This document shows, piece by piece, positions 9,021 through 19,525 of a DNA stretch of 64,000 bases (within the stretch, counting starts at the first letter, position 1; every line of letters begins with the position of its first letter). The DNA is from Bacillota bacterium. Its GTDB lineage: Bacteria > Bacillota > Clostridia > TANB77 > CAG-465. The stretch lies in the NCBI GenBank assembly GCA_023410645.1, contig JAEYPQ010000065.1, forward strand, positions 158,787 to 222,786, in the 5' to 3' direction. The notes under the pieces are model-generated. The model had not been told where the DNA came from, did not search any database, and was given only the letters and a program-made list of their open reading frames with translations. Made by a program: the position numbers and the translations under genes.

Positions 9021-11864
9021 ATGGAAGGAAAATATCAAAGACAGGGTGTATCACTTTTAATACTTACTATTACAATTATCGTTATTTTAATAATTGCTTC
9101 TATTTCAATTGTAAATATGAATAATGCAATTTCAGATACAAGAATGACATCTTTTTCTGAAGAACTTGCTAATATTGAGGATCAAGTAAAAATATATTAT
9201 GTACAAAACAATGAATTTCCAGTTATTGATAATACTTCAGTAATGTCAGAGCAGGGATTATTTGATCTAGCTTCTTTAGATGACAATTATAAATCAGCTC
9301 TACAAAATGAATTAGTTTTAAATGGGGATAAGAGTGATAATATACAAAATGGAGAATTTTATCAAATAGATTTAATGAAATTAGATTTACAAAATGTAAA
9401 AAAAGGAACTAAACAAGATAATGATCAAAATGATGTATTTGTGGTTGCCTATCCAACTATGAATGTATATTATTTAAAAGGTGAAAAAATAAATAATGAG
9501 ATATATTTTTCTTTGAGTTCTAAACTTACAGGTATTGTTGGACTTGATAATATTGAAAGGGATACTTCACTTACTACTGTACAAAAAATTAACGGACTTA
9601 TTGTAACAAGCAATAAAAAAAGTTTAACCAATAAATTAGGAATAAATATTCAAGCACTACTTGAAGCAGATGAGAATTTATTTATGAGTTTTTCTGGTAT
9701 AGAAGAACAAAAAGAAATGCAAACGATAATAGGACTTAATAACTTTAAATTTGATACATTAGATGAAATGAAAAGTGTTATAACTATCTCAGATACTGAA
9801 ATACAAAGTTTTAATAATTTTGATGGAAATAAATATATAGATATAATAAAGAAGAAAAATGGTGTAAATGTAGGTACTATAAGAATTGATTTAGATAAAT
9901 TTGATAATGTTGAACCTAGTATTACTGAAAATATTTCAATTGAAGCACGTGAACAAGATAATATTGCTTTCTTCAAAGTTCAAGATTCTGGTGGAAGTGG
10001 CATAAAAGAAATTAAATATGATTATTTAACTAGATTTGATAATTCTGGAAATATAATACCATATTATGAAAACACAACTAACTTTGATGTATCATATTTA
10101 AAAGCTCAAGGAAAAAGAATAAATCCTGCAAGTGATGGTAGTGTCCAAATAATTTTACCTAAAGAGGTAGAATCAATTCAAATCTTATTAGAAGATAATG
10201 CTGGAAATACAAAGTTATATACACAGTATACAAGACCAGATATATATGTTGGTATAGTTCCAAAAAGTATGAGTGATGGAAATGCGACATTTAATCTTGT
10301 AATAGATAGTATAAATGGTATAAGTTTAGTAAATACATATATTAGTTTGGATGGAACAAATTACGTTAATCTTCAAGACTATTATTCAACTAGTTATACT
10401 AATAAGGTAGTTATTCCATGTGATAGATATACAGGTATAGAAACTGATAAAAACTATGTATATATAAAAGCTATTGTAAAAGATAAAAAAGCTGATGTAT
10501 CTAAGAGGAAAACTGAGGTTAGAGTAGTTAGATTTACGAAAGATTCAGGAATTATTGCAAAGGTAAATTCTCCGAGTCTTAGTCAAGGATTAACACCGAT
10601 AAAGTTTGATGTAAATGGAAATGTTAGTGATACAATTGCTACTGATACAACGTGGTATTCATATGTTGATACAACATATAGTGGCAATGTCTCACAATGG
10701 GCAAATGCAAGAACTGCAGATGGAAGCCAGTGGGTATGGATACCAAGATATGCATATAAGATTGTTAGGGGATATCATAGTGATAATGCTGGAATAATAG
10801 AAGTAAAATTTCTTGAAGGAAATACGAACAAGTTTCTTGATGGAACTGGCGAAGCTATTTCAAATCCTGATCAAATAACATATACAAATGGAACTCAAAA
10901 TGAATGGCTTGTTCATCCTGTATTTACAAATAATATTAATAATGGTGGATGGGATAGCGAGTTAACTGGAATATGGGTTGCAAAATATGAAGCTGGTTTT
11001 GAGGAAATTGGTACAGCTATAGATTCAAATGTATCCTATAGTGGGGATTGCAATACATATCTTTCAACAAGTACCTTTGGTGGCGCTAAAAACTATTATG
11101 GTGTAGTTACATCAGGAACTACTAAAATAAAATATCCTTCTTTTAAAGCAAATAGATATTCATATAGTGCTATAAATATAGGTTCAGCATACAGCATATC
11201 GAAAGCCTTAAGTGATGCAGGCAATCCTTATGGGATTGCTCAAACATCTTATCCACATTTAATGAAAACAACTGAATATGGAGCAGTTTCATATTTATCA
11301 TATAGTAAATATGGAAGAAACAAACAAAAAACCACTTTAAATAGTACAAACGCAAATATTTCTGACAAAGCAGTTCATGCTGTCACAGCTGGTGGAAATG
11401 GTACAAATGCTAAAGCAACTAATGAACAGACAGCTATTTTAAATAATAAATTACAGAGTTCAACTGGAAATGTATATGGAATATATGATTTGGTTGGAGG
11501 TGTTTGGGAAGAACAGGCAAGTTATATATCAGATTATGGCAATAGTTTGAATACATATGGAGCTAACTTATTAAACGACGGAGGACAAGCCACTAGCACA
11601 AAATATAAACTTGTCTATTCAAATGGGTATAGTAATAAAATAAAAGGTGATGGCACATATGAGATATCAGGTGCATCAACAACAGATACTGATAGTACTA
11701 ACAGCTGGTTTAAAAATTATTCTGTATTTCCATCTAATGCATATCCATTATTCTATTTCTCAGGTATGTTTTCAAGTAACACATCTGCTGGTATATTTGC
11801 ATTTCACCATGACACAGGATTGTCAAGTTATGGTACTGGATTTAGAGTAGCTTTGGTGCCATAA
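9021..11864 (+). CDS. Pilin-like surface protein with FGE/C-type-lectin-like C-terminus
   Basis: A 947-residue protein. The ATG at 9021 is preferred to one at 9009 because GGAG ends six bases before it. Leader MEGKYQRQG, then VSLLILTITIIVILII. Residues about 25-170 match the N-terminal domain of the 6721 protein (IYYVQNNEFPVI, NVYYLKG, EIYFSLSSKL), so the two are adjacent paralogues with different C-termini. A middle beta-rich region follows. The FGE-like domain starts near 520, with WVWIPRYAYKI near 570, LTGIWVAKYEAG, GAVSYLSYSKYG and GNVYGIYDLVGGVWEE, ending in GTGFRVALVP. The last 40 residues (SAGIFAFHHDTG, then GFRVAL) closely follow the variable-region layout of retroelement-diversified lectin-fold proteins. 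Probably exported, anchored and ligand binding. Confidence 0.78.
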   Translation: MEGKYQRQGVSLLILTITIIVILIIASISIVNMNNAISDTRMTSFSEELANIEDQVKIYYVQNNEFPVIDNTSVMSEQGLFDLASLDDNYKSALQNELVLNGDKSDNIQNGEFYQIDLMKLDLQNVKKGTKQDNDQNDVFVVAYPTMNVYYLKGEKINNEIYFSLSSKLTGIVGLDNIERDTSLTTVQKINGLIVTSNKKSLTNKLGINIQALLEADENLFMSFSGIEEQKEMQTIIGLNNFKFDTLDEMKSVITISDTEIQSFNNFDGNKYIDIIKKKNGVNVGTIRIDLDKFDNVEPSITENISIEAREQDNIAFFKVQDSGGSGIKEIKYDYLTRFDNSGNIIPYYENTTNFDVSYLKAQGKRINPASDGSVQIILPKEVESIQILLEDNAGNTKLYTQYTRPDIYVGIVPKSMSDGNATFNLVIDSINGISLVNTYISLDGTNYVNLQDYYSTSYTNKVVIPCDRYTGIETDKNYVYIKAIVKDKKADVSKRKTEVRVVRFTKDSGIIAKVNSPSLSQGLTPIKFDVNGNVSDTIATDTTWYSYVDTTYSGNVSQWANARTADGSQWVWIPRYAYKIVRGYHSDNAGIIEVKFLEGNTNKFLDGTGEAISNPDQITYTNGTQNEWLVHPVFTNNINNGGWDSELTGIWVAKYEAGFEEIGTAIDSNVSYSGDCNTYLSTSTFGGAKNYYGVVTSGTTKIKYPSFKANRYSYSAINIGSAYSISKALSDAGNPYGIAQTSYPHLMKTTEYGAVSYLSYSKYGRNKQKTTLNSTNANISDKAVHAVTAGGNGTNAKATNEQTAILNNKLQSSTGNVYGIYDLVGGVWEEQASYISDYGNSLNTYGANLLNDGGQATSTKYKLVYSNGYSNKIKGDGTYEISGASTTDTDSTNSWFKNYSVFPSNAYPLFYFSGMFSSNTSAGIFAFHHDTGLSSYGTGFRVALVP

Positions 11865-11993
11865 AATATAATAAAAGGTATATTTTATTTATAATATTAT
11901 TTAATAATACTAAAATTGTACATTGTTATATTTACATAATAATAAAAGTATGATAAAATATAAGTAAATTAGATGTACAAGGTGAGTAAAATT

Positions 11994-12311
11994 ATGCTTA
12001 TTGAACTTGAATCCTTCTTATTATTAGCACTGTTTATTACAATTACAAGATTAATATTTTCTAAGGATACTAAAAAAGATGTTGATAAACATGAGGAGAT
12101 ATACAAAAACTACCCATCTGGTACTGAGCTTATTAAAGAACTAAATTGTATAAGTATAATACAACATGATAAATATAAACTTGATTATTATTTAATAGAT
12201 CCATATATATTCCGGGAATATGTATATAAGTATGAAATGGTATCTGGACTTTCAAGAGAAGTTTCATTAAAAAGGGCATTAGATGAATATTTAAGTAAAT
12301 ATAATATTTGA
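11994..12311 (+). CDS. Small hypothetical protein with N-terminal membrane anchor
   Basis: A 105-residue protein not recognised as a known family. A hydrophobic segment (about 5-20, LLLALFITITRLIF) is followed by a charged soluble part with several Tyr and Lys residues. The start at 11994 is preferred over 11973 because AAGGTGAG sits seven bases upstream of it. It lies alone between two pilin-like genes and ends at a hairpin terminator. One Arg is encoded by CGG, a rare codon in this window. Function unknown. Confidence 0.6.
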   Translation: MLIELESFLLLALFITITRLIFSKDTKKDVDKHEEIYKNYPSGTELIKELNCISIIQHDKYKLDYYLIDPYIFREYVYKYEMVSGLSREVSLKRALDEYLSKYNI

Positions 12312-12319
12312 AATAAATG

Positions 12320-12351
12320 GCAAACTTATAAATTCATAGGTTTGCTTTTTA
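12320..12351 (+). terminator. Rho-independent terminator after the small hypothetical gene
   Basis: 10-base arms (12320-12329 and 12336-12345) pair with one wobble and are followed by TTTTT. Confidence 0.75.
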
Positions 12352-12363
12352 TTTAAAAAACTA

Positions 12364-12392
12364 TTGAAAAAAGTTGATAAATATAGTATATT
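12364..12392 (+). promoter_or_regulatory. Promoter of the giant pilin-like gene at 12422
   Basis: TTGAAA (12364-12369), 17 bases, TATATT (12387-12392), then a GGGGGA ribosome binding site before the ATG. Confidence 0.55.
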
Positions 12393-12421
12393 TTTAAGTA
12401 TAAAAATGTATAGGGGGAAGT

Positions 12422-15400
12422 ATGAAAAAAATAAGAAACAAAGGAATAAGCTTAATTGTATTAGTAATAACAATAATAGTGATAGTAATACTAGCAACAG
12501 CAGTAATAATCGGATTATCAAAAAATAATCCAATGGATAGTGCAAAAAAAGCAAAGTTTATGGCTAATTTCACAAATGTGGAAGAAGCAGTTGGAATATA
12601 TTCAATGAGCAAGTTATCTGCAGATAATTCAGACTATGAGTTACCACTAGCAGATAAAGTGACACTAACAGAAAAGGAAACAATAAAAAAAGATGTACCA
12701 ACACTTGCAACAAAAATAGCTGAACTAAATCCAGGAAAGACAATAGATAATATAGACTTGTATCATATAGATCCAACATTAATTGGAGCAGAAAATCTAT
12801 ATAGTCAAAAAAACAAAGGATATTTAATAGATGTAGCAACAAGACAAATCTATGATTATAGTGGAGAATACTTTGAAGATGCAAGATGGCATACATTAGA
12901 CTCTGGAGTAAAAGACTCAGATCTACCAGATAATGTAGATGATGTAATAGATGTATGGGATGGGTGGATAACATTAACACTATACTATCCATCAAACTCA
13001 ACAGAGAGAAAATGGAGATTAGGAGAATCTGGAGAAATAAGAGGTATAGACTACAACGATTGGAAGGACTATACAGGAGCAATAACAGTAAGATTATCAG
13101 ATGTAGAAAATATATGGATAAGTTATGTAGTAGATAACAAAACAGTGATAGTACCACCACTAGGAAGAGTACTAGTAGATATACGAGCAGATGGAAGTTT
13201 ATCACCTACAGTAACAAGTGTAAAAGTAAATATAACATATGATGAAAATGCAACAGTAAAACAATATAAAGTAGGAGATGGAAGTTGGCAAGACTACACT
13301 GGAGAGTTCACTGTAACAGAACCAGCAGTAATACAAGCAAGAGCAGAGAGACCAGATAATGTATATGATCAAGATGGAAATATAATACAACAAAGAAAAG
13401 CAGTAGGAACAGATGCATATTACGTAGGATATTATGACTCAAGTACAGGAGGACCAGGAGGTGGAGATGGTAATCCAGGTGGTGGAACTGGTGGTGGACC
13501 AGGAGGAAGCACAGGCTCTGGAGGAGGAGACTTATGTGGAGACTTAGTACCAGCATCCCCAGATATAACATGGACACCAACAACCAAAACAGATAGTGTA
13601 CAGGTAAGTATAAATGCACCAGCAGAAGCTGATAGAATATATATTAAAATAGGAGATGGTTCATACCAAAGATATACAACTCCAATAACAGTGACAAGTA
13701 ATACATGGATAAGAGCATATTATATAACATATGATGGAGAAGCTTCTTGTACAAAGAGTAAAAGAGTAGATAATATACAAGGAAAAACAATAGATGGAAA
13801 AGTACTACCATATGTATCAATATCATCTACACCAACAACAAAATATGCAAATAAAGTAACAGTAACACTAAATTATTCAGATGCAGATAGTATAGAATAT
13901 AGCACAAATGGAATAGTGTATACAGCATATACAGGAGCGTTTGAAGTAACAGAAAACTGTACGATATATGCAAGAGCAATAAATGTAAATGGAGTAGCAA
14001 CAGATAGTGATGATATAACAATAATAGGAGATAAACCACCACAAAAGCCATCACAACTAGCAGTAAATATATCAGTAAACCCAGAACCAGCAGTAACAAA
14101 TGTTGCGGTAGATAAGGTAAAAGTATCAATAGAGTATGACTCAAAAGCAACAGAAAAGTATTACAAAATAGGATCAAATGGGACACTGACACCATATACA
14201 GGAGAGTTTGAATTAACAAGTAACTCAACGATATATGCGTATGCAATAAATGCAACATCAAGTGGAAGTGACACAAAGATAATAGACAATATAGTAGATG
14301 GAATATCAGAACCAGTAATAACAGGGAATCCAAGAAATACAATACAATCAACAAAGACAAAAATATCAATAGAGTATGATAAAAATGCAACAATAAAACA
14401 ATATAAAATAAATTCAAATGGACAGTTAAGAGATTATACAGGAACATTTGAAGTAACACAGAACTGTACAGTATATGCATATAGTAAAAATGTTAAAGGT
14501 CAATCTTCAAGTAGTATATATCAAATAACTAACATAGTACCTGCACCACCAGTACTAGTAATAGACTATGGAAAATACTATTTATTAAAACTAAACTTCC
14601 CAGAACAATCTACTACAAGAGAATATAAATGGAAAGTAGATGGAACATGGAAGGCATACGATAGTCAAGGAATACTATTAATAAAACCAGAGTATAAAAA
14701 TGAAATATTAAATGCAGATGGAAATATAGTAGTAAAAATAAAAGATGAAAATGGACAGGAGAAAACATATACAGGAGACTATTATATATTAGATGTAGCA
14801 CCAAGTGAGATATTTGAAAATCTATTTATGAGATGGGATAGGGTAACGCCAGTAGCACCACAGATAATACCAAGTACAAGTGAACCAACAAGAAGTTTAA
14901 CAGTACAGATACAGTATGAAGATTATTTAGTAAAGAAAGAATATAAAGTAGTAAATCCAGATGGAAGTATAAAACAAGACTGGACAAATTACACAGGACC
15001 AATAAATATAGATGTAAACAATACAGTAATATATGCAAGAGGTCAAGATGATGCAGAAGTATGGTCAACACAGGCAATAAAGAAGATAACAAATATAGAT
15101 GAGACATCTCCAGAGATACATTTAACAGCAGATCTTGAAAAGATAGCCCAAAATGTACAGATAAAAGTAAGTGTAACAGATGATGTAAAAGTACAAAAAG
15201 TAAAATGGGCAGCAGGAATACAAGGAGAAAGTTACTTTGCAACAGCTGGAACAGAAGTAAATAATAATAGTGTAGTAAAGATAACTGAGAATGGATATTA
15301 CACATTCTATGCAGAAGATGGTGTAGGAAATAAACAAGTATATACATTAAATATAGAAAACATAGATTTAACACCACCGGCAATAGATATACAAGTAAGT

Positions 15401-17404
15401 CCAGAAACAACAGTTGGTACATCAGTACAAATAACAATAAATTATGGAGATAGTACAACAAAACAATATAAAATTGGTGAATCAAACACAACATGGACAA
15501 ATTACACAGCACCAATAACACTAACATCAAGTACAGTACTAGCAAATAACTGGAAAAATGCTGATGGGACAGTAACAATATATGCAAAAGGAAAAGATGC
15601 AGTAGGAAATGAGAAAAATGAAACAAAGAAGATATTAAATCTAGATTTAGATGCTCCTAAAGCACCAGTGATAAATTCAAATGCAGGATATCCATTATTA
15701 ACGTCATATGGAGTAAAATATGACTCAACAACAACAATAACATATGATACAAGAACAGATATAGATAATTATTATAGTATAGATAATGGAGCAACATGGC
15801 AAAAATATATAGGAAGTTTTGATTATGCATCTGGAATAATAATAGCTAAGAGTGTAAAAAAGAATACAGGACTTGAAATATCAGTTAGTAAATCAATAGC
15901 TATGCCAAGTGATGCAATTGGACAAAATGCATATGATGGAAATGATAGTACATATGATAATGTAGTAAAAAATCCAGATGTCAAGTATATTAATGTAGAT
16001 AGTAGTCTTGAATTGCAAAATATTAGAATAAAATGTAATGCAGGTTATGAGGGAAATGTCACATTTAATTTTGTTAATGAAAGTGATAATGTAATAAGCA
16101 GTGTATCTACTGGTTATCAAGCTTCTATTGACAAAGTGTATTTAGTACCAGTTGGAACAAAAAGAATACGTGTATATAATTCTTCTCTATATTCTAGTGC
16201 CGGACAATTATTTGAAATACAACCAAGTAATGAACCGGTAATTAGTGCAACAAATGGATATATGCTACTAAATACAGATCCGACCAAAGCAATTAGAAGT
16301 CCATATCAACTTATTAATATATCATATTTTCCAACAAGTGTACAAAGGTTATATAGGATAGGAACAACAGGTGAATGGAAAAATTATGAAGATAAGGCAA
16401 TATGGTTAAATCAAGGAGAAACAATATATACAAAAGGTATAGATCAATATGGAAATGACACAAGAATAATATCAAGTTATACAGCAAATGTAACGGATGC
16501 AGTTGGACCAAGCGCATATGATGGAAATGACACTACATATGATAATATAGTAAATAATCCAAATATTGAATATATTAATGTAGATAGTAGTCTTGAAGGT
16601 AATAATATTAGAATAAAATGTAACGCTGGTTATTCAGGAAATATTATTTTTAATTTTATAAATGCAAACAATGCAGTAATAAGTAGTGTATCTACTGGTT
16701 ATCAGAAAAATATAGACACAATATTTTCAGTTCCAATAGGTACTAGAAAAATAGGCATATATAATGATAACAGATACTATAATGGAGGCCAATTATTTGA
16801 GATTCAACCAAGTAATGAACCAATAATGAGTGCAACAAATGGATATATGTTGCTACATGCAGATCCAACCAAAGCAATTAAAAGTCCATATCAATTGGTA
16901 AATATATCATATTTTCCAACAAGTGTACAAAAGTTATATAGGATAGGGACAACTGGAGAATGGAAAAATTATGAAGGCAAGCCAATAATTGTAAATCAAG
17001 GAGAAACAATATATGCAAAAGGTATAGATAAATATGGAAATGAAACACGAATAACTTCAAGTTATACAGCAAACGTAGTTGATGCAGTTGGACCAAGTGC
17101 ATATGATGGAAACGATACAACATACGACATTATAGCAAATAATCCAAATATTGAGTATATTGATGTAGATAGTAGTCTCGAAGGAAAAAATATTAGAATA
17201 AAATGTAACGCTGGATATTCAGGAAATATTATTTTTAATTTTATAAATGGAAACAATGCAGTAATAAGTAGTGTATCTACTGGTTATCAGAAAAATATAG
17301 ACACAATATTTTCAGTTCCAATAGGTACTAGAAGAATAGGCATATATAATGATAACAGATACTATAATAATGGATGGTTATACGAAATACAACCAAGTAC
17401 TTAA
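12422..17404 (+). CDS. Giant pilin-like surface protein with chitobiase-C-terminal-like repeats
   Basis: A 1660-residue protein. Leader MKKIRNKG, then ISLIVLVITIIVIVIL (class III signal, no Glu5). Residues about 40-335 are nearly the same as in the giant paralogue at 57016. A Pro/Gly-rich hinge (about 341-375, holding GDLCGDL) is unique to this copy. From about 376 comes a long chain of 70-90-residue beta modules with the layout of the chitobiase/hexosaminidase C-terminal Fn3-like domain (Y-x-T-x-Y-T-G-x-F-x-V-T, then T-I-Y-A-R/Y-A). The last 500 residues hold tandem 195-residue repeats. Secreted, anchored, probably an adhesin or stalk; no catalytic motif was found. It has its own promoter and terminator. 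Most codons end in A, so the reverse strand also reads open. Confidence 0.8.
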   Translation: MKKIRNKGISLIVLVITIIVIVILATAVIIGLSKNNPMDSAKKAKFMANFTNVEEAVGIYSMSKLSADNSDYELPLADKVTLTEKETIKKDVPTLATKIAELNPGKTIDNIDLYHIDPTLIGAENLYSQKNKGYLIDVATRQIYDYSGEYFEDARWHTLDSGVKDSDLPDNVDDVIDVWDGWITLTLYYPSNSTERKWRLGESGEIRGIDYNDWKDYTGAITVRLSDVENIWISYVVDNKTVIVPPLGRVLVDIRADGSLSPTVTSVKVNITYDENATVKQYKVGDGSWQDYTGEFTVTEPAVIQARAERPDNVYDQDGNIIQQRKAVGTDAYYVGYYDSSTGGPGGGDGNPGGGTGGGPGGSTGSGGGDLCGDLVPASPDITWTPTTKTDSVQVSINAPAEADRIYIKIGDGSYQRYTTPITVTSNTWIRAYYITYDGEASCTKSKRVDNIQGKTIDGKVLPYVSISSTPTTKYANKVTVTLNYSDADSIEYSTNGIVYTAYTGAFEVTENCTIYARAINVNGVATDSDDITIIGDKPPQKPSQLAVNISVNPEPAVTNVAVDKVKVSIEYDSKATEKYYKIGSNGTLTPYTGEFELTSNSTIYAYAINATSSGSDTKIIDNIVDGISEPVITGNPRNTIQSTKTKISIEYDKNATIKQYKINSNGQLRDYTGTFEVTQNCTVYAYSKNVKGQSSSSIYQITNIVPAPPVLVIDYGKYYLLKLNFPEQSTTREYKWKVDGTWKAYDSQGILLIKPEYKNEILNADGNIVVKIKDENGQEKTYTGDYYILDVAPSEIFENLFMRWDRVTPVAPQIIPSTSEPTRSLTVQIQYEDYLVKKEYKVVNPDGSIKQDWTNYTGPINIDVNNTVIYARGQDDAEVWSTQAIKKITNIDETSPEIHLTADLEKIAQNVQIKVSVTDDVKVQKVKWAAGIQGESYFATAGTEVNNNSVVKITENGYYTFYAEDGVGNKQVYTLNIENIDLTPPAIDIQVSPETTVGTSVQITINYGDSTTKQYKIGESNTTWTNYTAPITLTSSTVLANNWKNADGTVTIYAKGKDAVGNEKNETKKILNLDLDAPKAPVINSNAGYPLLTSYGVKYDSTTTITYDTRTDIDNYYSIDNGATWQKYIGSFDYASGIIIAKSVKKNTGLEISVSKSIAMPSDAIGQNAYDGNDSTYDNVVKNPDVKYINVDSSLELQNIRIKCNAGYEGNVTFNFVNESDNVISSVSTGYQASIDKVYLVPVGTKRIRVYNSSLYSSAGQLFEIQPSNEPVISATNGYMLLNTDPTKAIRSPYQLINISYFPTSVQRLYRIGTTGEWKNYEDKAIWLNQGETIYTKGIDQYGNDTRIISSYTANVTDAVGPSAYDGNDTTYDNIVNNPNIEYINVDSSLEGNNIRIKCNAGYSGNIIFNFINANNAVISSVSTGYQKNIDTIFSVPIGTRKIGIYNDNRYYNGGQLFEIQPSNEPIMSATNGYMLLHADPTKAIKSPYQLVNISYFPTSVQKLYRIGTTGEWKNYEGKPIIVNQGETIYAKGIDKYGNETRITSSYTANVVDAVGPSAYDGNDTTYDIIANNPNIEYIDVDSSLEGKNIRIKCNAGYSGNIIFNFINGNNAVISSVSTGYQKNIDTIFSVPIGTRRIGIYNDNRYYNNGWLYEIQPST
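15916..17404 (+). repeat. Tandem 195-residue repeats at the end of the giant protein
   Basis: Units begin at about 15916, 16501 and 17089 (spacing 585 and 588 bases; the last is incomplete). Each starts with A-Y-D-G-N-D-x-T-Y-D, passes through V-D-S-S-L-E and E-I-Q-P-S-N-E-P, then N-G-Y-M-L-L, G-T-T-G-E-W-K-N-Y and S-Y-T-A-N-V. Units two and three are almost the same at DNA level, which points to recent duplication or conversion. Confidence 0.85.
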
Positions 17405-17433
17405 AGAATTATAGAACTTATTAAATAATATTA

Positions 17434-17466
17434 AAAAGACTTAGAATTTATTTCTAAGTCTTTTCT
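17434..17466 (+). terminator. Rho-independent terminator of the giant pilin-like gene
   Basis: 13-base perfect arms (17434-17446 and 17452-17464) with a T-rich tail. Confidence 0.85.
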
Positions 17467-17473
17467 TTTACTA

Positions 17474-17502
17474 TTGAAAAACTTAATATTTTGTAGTAAT
17501 AT
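17474..17502 (+). promoter_or_regulatory. Promoter of pdp
   Basis: TTGAAA (17474-17479), 17 bases, TAATAT (17497-17502). The segment TTTTGTAGTAATATATA here is repeated at the promoter of the gene at 34505. Confidence 0.55.
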
Positions 17503-17526
17503 ATAACTAATAGTGAGGTTATTTTT

Positions 17527-18906
17527 ATGAGAATGTATGAAATAATAGAAAGAAAAAGAGATAAAAAGGAATTAACAAAAGTAGAAATAGATTTTTTTGT
17601 TGAAGGATATAGCAAAGGTGAGATACCTGATTATCAGATGTCAGCTTTACTTATGGCTATATATTTAAATGGTATGACAAGAGAAGAACTTGTTAATCTT
17701 ACATTTGCTATGAGAGATTCATCAAATACATTAGATTTATCTGAACTTAAAGTACCAGGGAAATATATTGTAGATAAACACTCAACAGGTGGAGTAGGTG
17801 ATAAAGTAACTTTGATAGTACTTCCTATTGTTGCTTCTCTTGGTGTTGATGTTTGCAAAATGTCTGGAAGAGGATTGGGATTTACTGGTGGAACAGCAGA
17901 TAAGTTAGAATCTATAATTGGATATGATATAAATATACCACTTGAAAGAGCAATTGAACAAGTAAAAGATATAGGTGTTTGCCTTATATCACAAAGTAGT
18001 GAGATAGCAATAGCAGACAAAAAAATATATGCACTTCGTGATGCAACTGCAACTGTGGAATCTATTGATTTAATTGCTGCTTCAATAATGAGTAAGAAAC
18101 TTGCTTCTGGAGTAGATAAAATAGTACTTGATGTTACAGTGGGTAGTGGAGCATTTATGAAAAATCTAGATGATGCAAAAAAACTTGCTCAAACTATGGT
18201 TGATATAGGAAGACTTGCAGGTATTGAAACAAAAGCAGTTATCACTTCAATGGAAGAACCACTTGGAAGAAATGTTGGTAATGCAACTGAAATAAAAGAA
18301 GTAATATCATTTTTACTTTCAGATGAAACAAGTCTGAGTTCACAAGAATTGCGCGATTTAAAAGAAGTTGTTTTTGAGATATCTGCATATATGATGAAAA
18401 TGGCGGGAATTGGCGATGATTTAGAAAAAAATAAAGTTGAAGTATTAAAAGCGATTACTTCTAAGAGTGCATACGATAAATTTATAGAACTTGTAAAGGC
18501 TCAAGGTGGACATATTTATAATGTATATATGGACTGGATTGGTATGAATTTGGATATGCCAGTAATTGATGATAAAATAAAATATATGAAAGAAATACAT
18601 GCACAAAATAATGGTTATGTTGTATCAATTGATAGTAAAAAAATTGGAGAAGCATTAGTTTGCCTTGGTGGTGGAAGAATAAAAAAAGGAGATCCTATAG
18701 ATTATGCAGTGGGATTTGAATTTTCTAAAAAAGTAGGTGATAAAGTATATGAAGGTGATACTATACTTACAGTACTATATAACGATAAAGAAAAATTTAA
18801 TGATGCATATGAATATATAGAAGATGCAATATTTATAGATGATATAGAACCAAGACTTGGGGAGGCATTAAAGAAAAAGCCACATATACTTGATATTATT
18901 GGTTAA
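17527..18906 (+). CDS. pdp: Pyrimidine-nucleoside phosphorylase
   Basis: A 459-residue enzyme that splits uridine, thymidine or deoxyuridine with phosphate to give the base and (deoxy)ribose-1-phosphate (nucleoside salvage, cytosol). It contains the family signature SGRGLGFTGGTADKLESI (about 115-132), the phosphate-loop KHSTGGVGDK near 81 and a C-terminal biotinyl-like domain with G-x-A-L-V-x-L-G-G-G. The length is close to the usual 430-440 with a slightly extended tail. A GTGAGG ribosome binding site precedes the start. It heads a run of housekeeping genes (pdp, rsmD, a coiled-coil protein, ftsK). Pdp and thymidine phosphorylase (DeoA) are hard to separate by eye; the Gram-positive context favours Pdp. 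Confidence 0.92.
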   Translation: MRMYEIIERKRDKKELTKVEIDFFVEGYSKGEIPDYQMSALLMAIYLNGMTREELVNLTFAMRDSSNTLDLSELKVPGKYIVDKHSTGGVGDKVTLIVLPIVASLGVDVCKMSGRGLGFTGGTADKLESIIGYDINIPLERAIEQVKDIGVCLISQSSEIAIADKKIYALRDATATVESIDLIAASIMSKKLASGVDKIVLDVTVGSGAFMKNLDDAKKLAQTMVDIGRLAGIETKAVITSMEEPLGRNVGNATEIKEVISFLLSDETSLSSQELRDLKEVVFEISAYMMKMAGIGDDLEKNKVEVLKAITSKSAYDKFIELVKAQGGHIYNVYMDWIGMNLDMPVIDDKIKYMKEIHAQNNGYVVSIDSKKIGEALVCLGGGRIKKGDPIDYAVGFEFSKKVGDKVYEGDTILTVLYNDKEKFNDAYEYIEDAIFIDDIEPRLGEALKKKPHILDIIG

Positions 18907-18932
18907 TATATATATTTTAAGGAGAGTAAATT

Positions 18933-19520
18933 TTGAGGATAATAGCTGGAAAATATAAAGCAAAGATAATAAACGGACCAAAATCAGAAAAAACTAGGCC
19001 AACTCTAGACAGAGTTAAGGAAGCACTTTTTTCAATTATTAATAATTATATAAATAATAATGCTACGGTTTTAGATCTTTTTTCTGGAACCGGAAATTTA
19101 GCAATAGAAAGTATTAGTAGAGGTGCAAAATTTGCATGGATAAATGATATAGAAAATGTTGCTATTTCGACAATAATATCTAATACTCAGTTGACTAATT
19201 GTGCTGAATATGTTAAAATAACTAAGAAGGATTATATAAAATGCCTTAATCAAATTATAAATGAAAATATATTATTTGACGTTATTTTTATAGATCCACC
19301 ATATGATAGTTTATATGGAATAAAAACGCTTGATTATATATCTAATACTAAAGATAAAATTTTGTCAAAAGATGGAGTAATTGTATATGAAACAGACAAA
19401 AATTTTATTAGTAAAATACAAAAGAAAGATGATAACATTTTAGATAATTTTGAAAATCTAGAGTGTTTCGATGTTAGAAACTATGGTAATGTAGTTTTAA
19501 GGTTATATAGGTGGAGGTAA
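18933..19520 (+). CDS. rsmD: 16S rRNA (guanine966-N2)-methyltransferase RsmD
   Basis: A 195-residue class I SAM methyltransferase. TTG start at 18933 behind AAGGAGAG. The N-terminus MRIIAGKYK is typical, followed by TRPTLDRVKEALFSI, the SAM-binding LDLFSGTGNLAIES and the catalytic DPPY motif (IDPPYDSLYG). It methylates G966 of 16S rRNA during 30S assembly. It ends five bases before the next gene, with which it is probably co-transcribed. Confidence 0.93.
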   Translation: MRIIAGKYKAKIINGPKSEKTRPTLDRVKEALFSIINNYINNNATVLDLFSGTGNLAIESISRGAKFAWINDIENVAISTIISNTQLTNCAEYVKITKKDYIKCLNQIINENILFDVIFIDPPYDSLYGIKTLDYISNTKDKILSKDGVIVYETDKNFISKIQKKDDNILDNFENLECFDVRNYGNVVLRLYRWR

Positions 19521-19525
19521 TTTAA

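Noticed and set aside
12422..17404. CRISPR-like or DNA-level repeat array in the giant genes
   Set aside because: The repeats are long protein-coding units in frame, without spacers.
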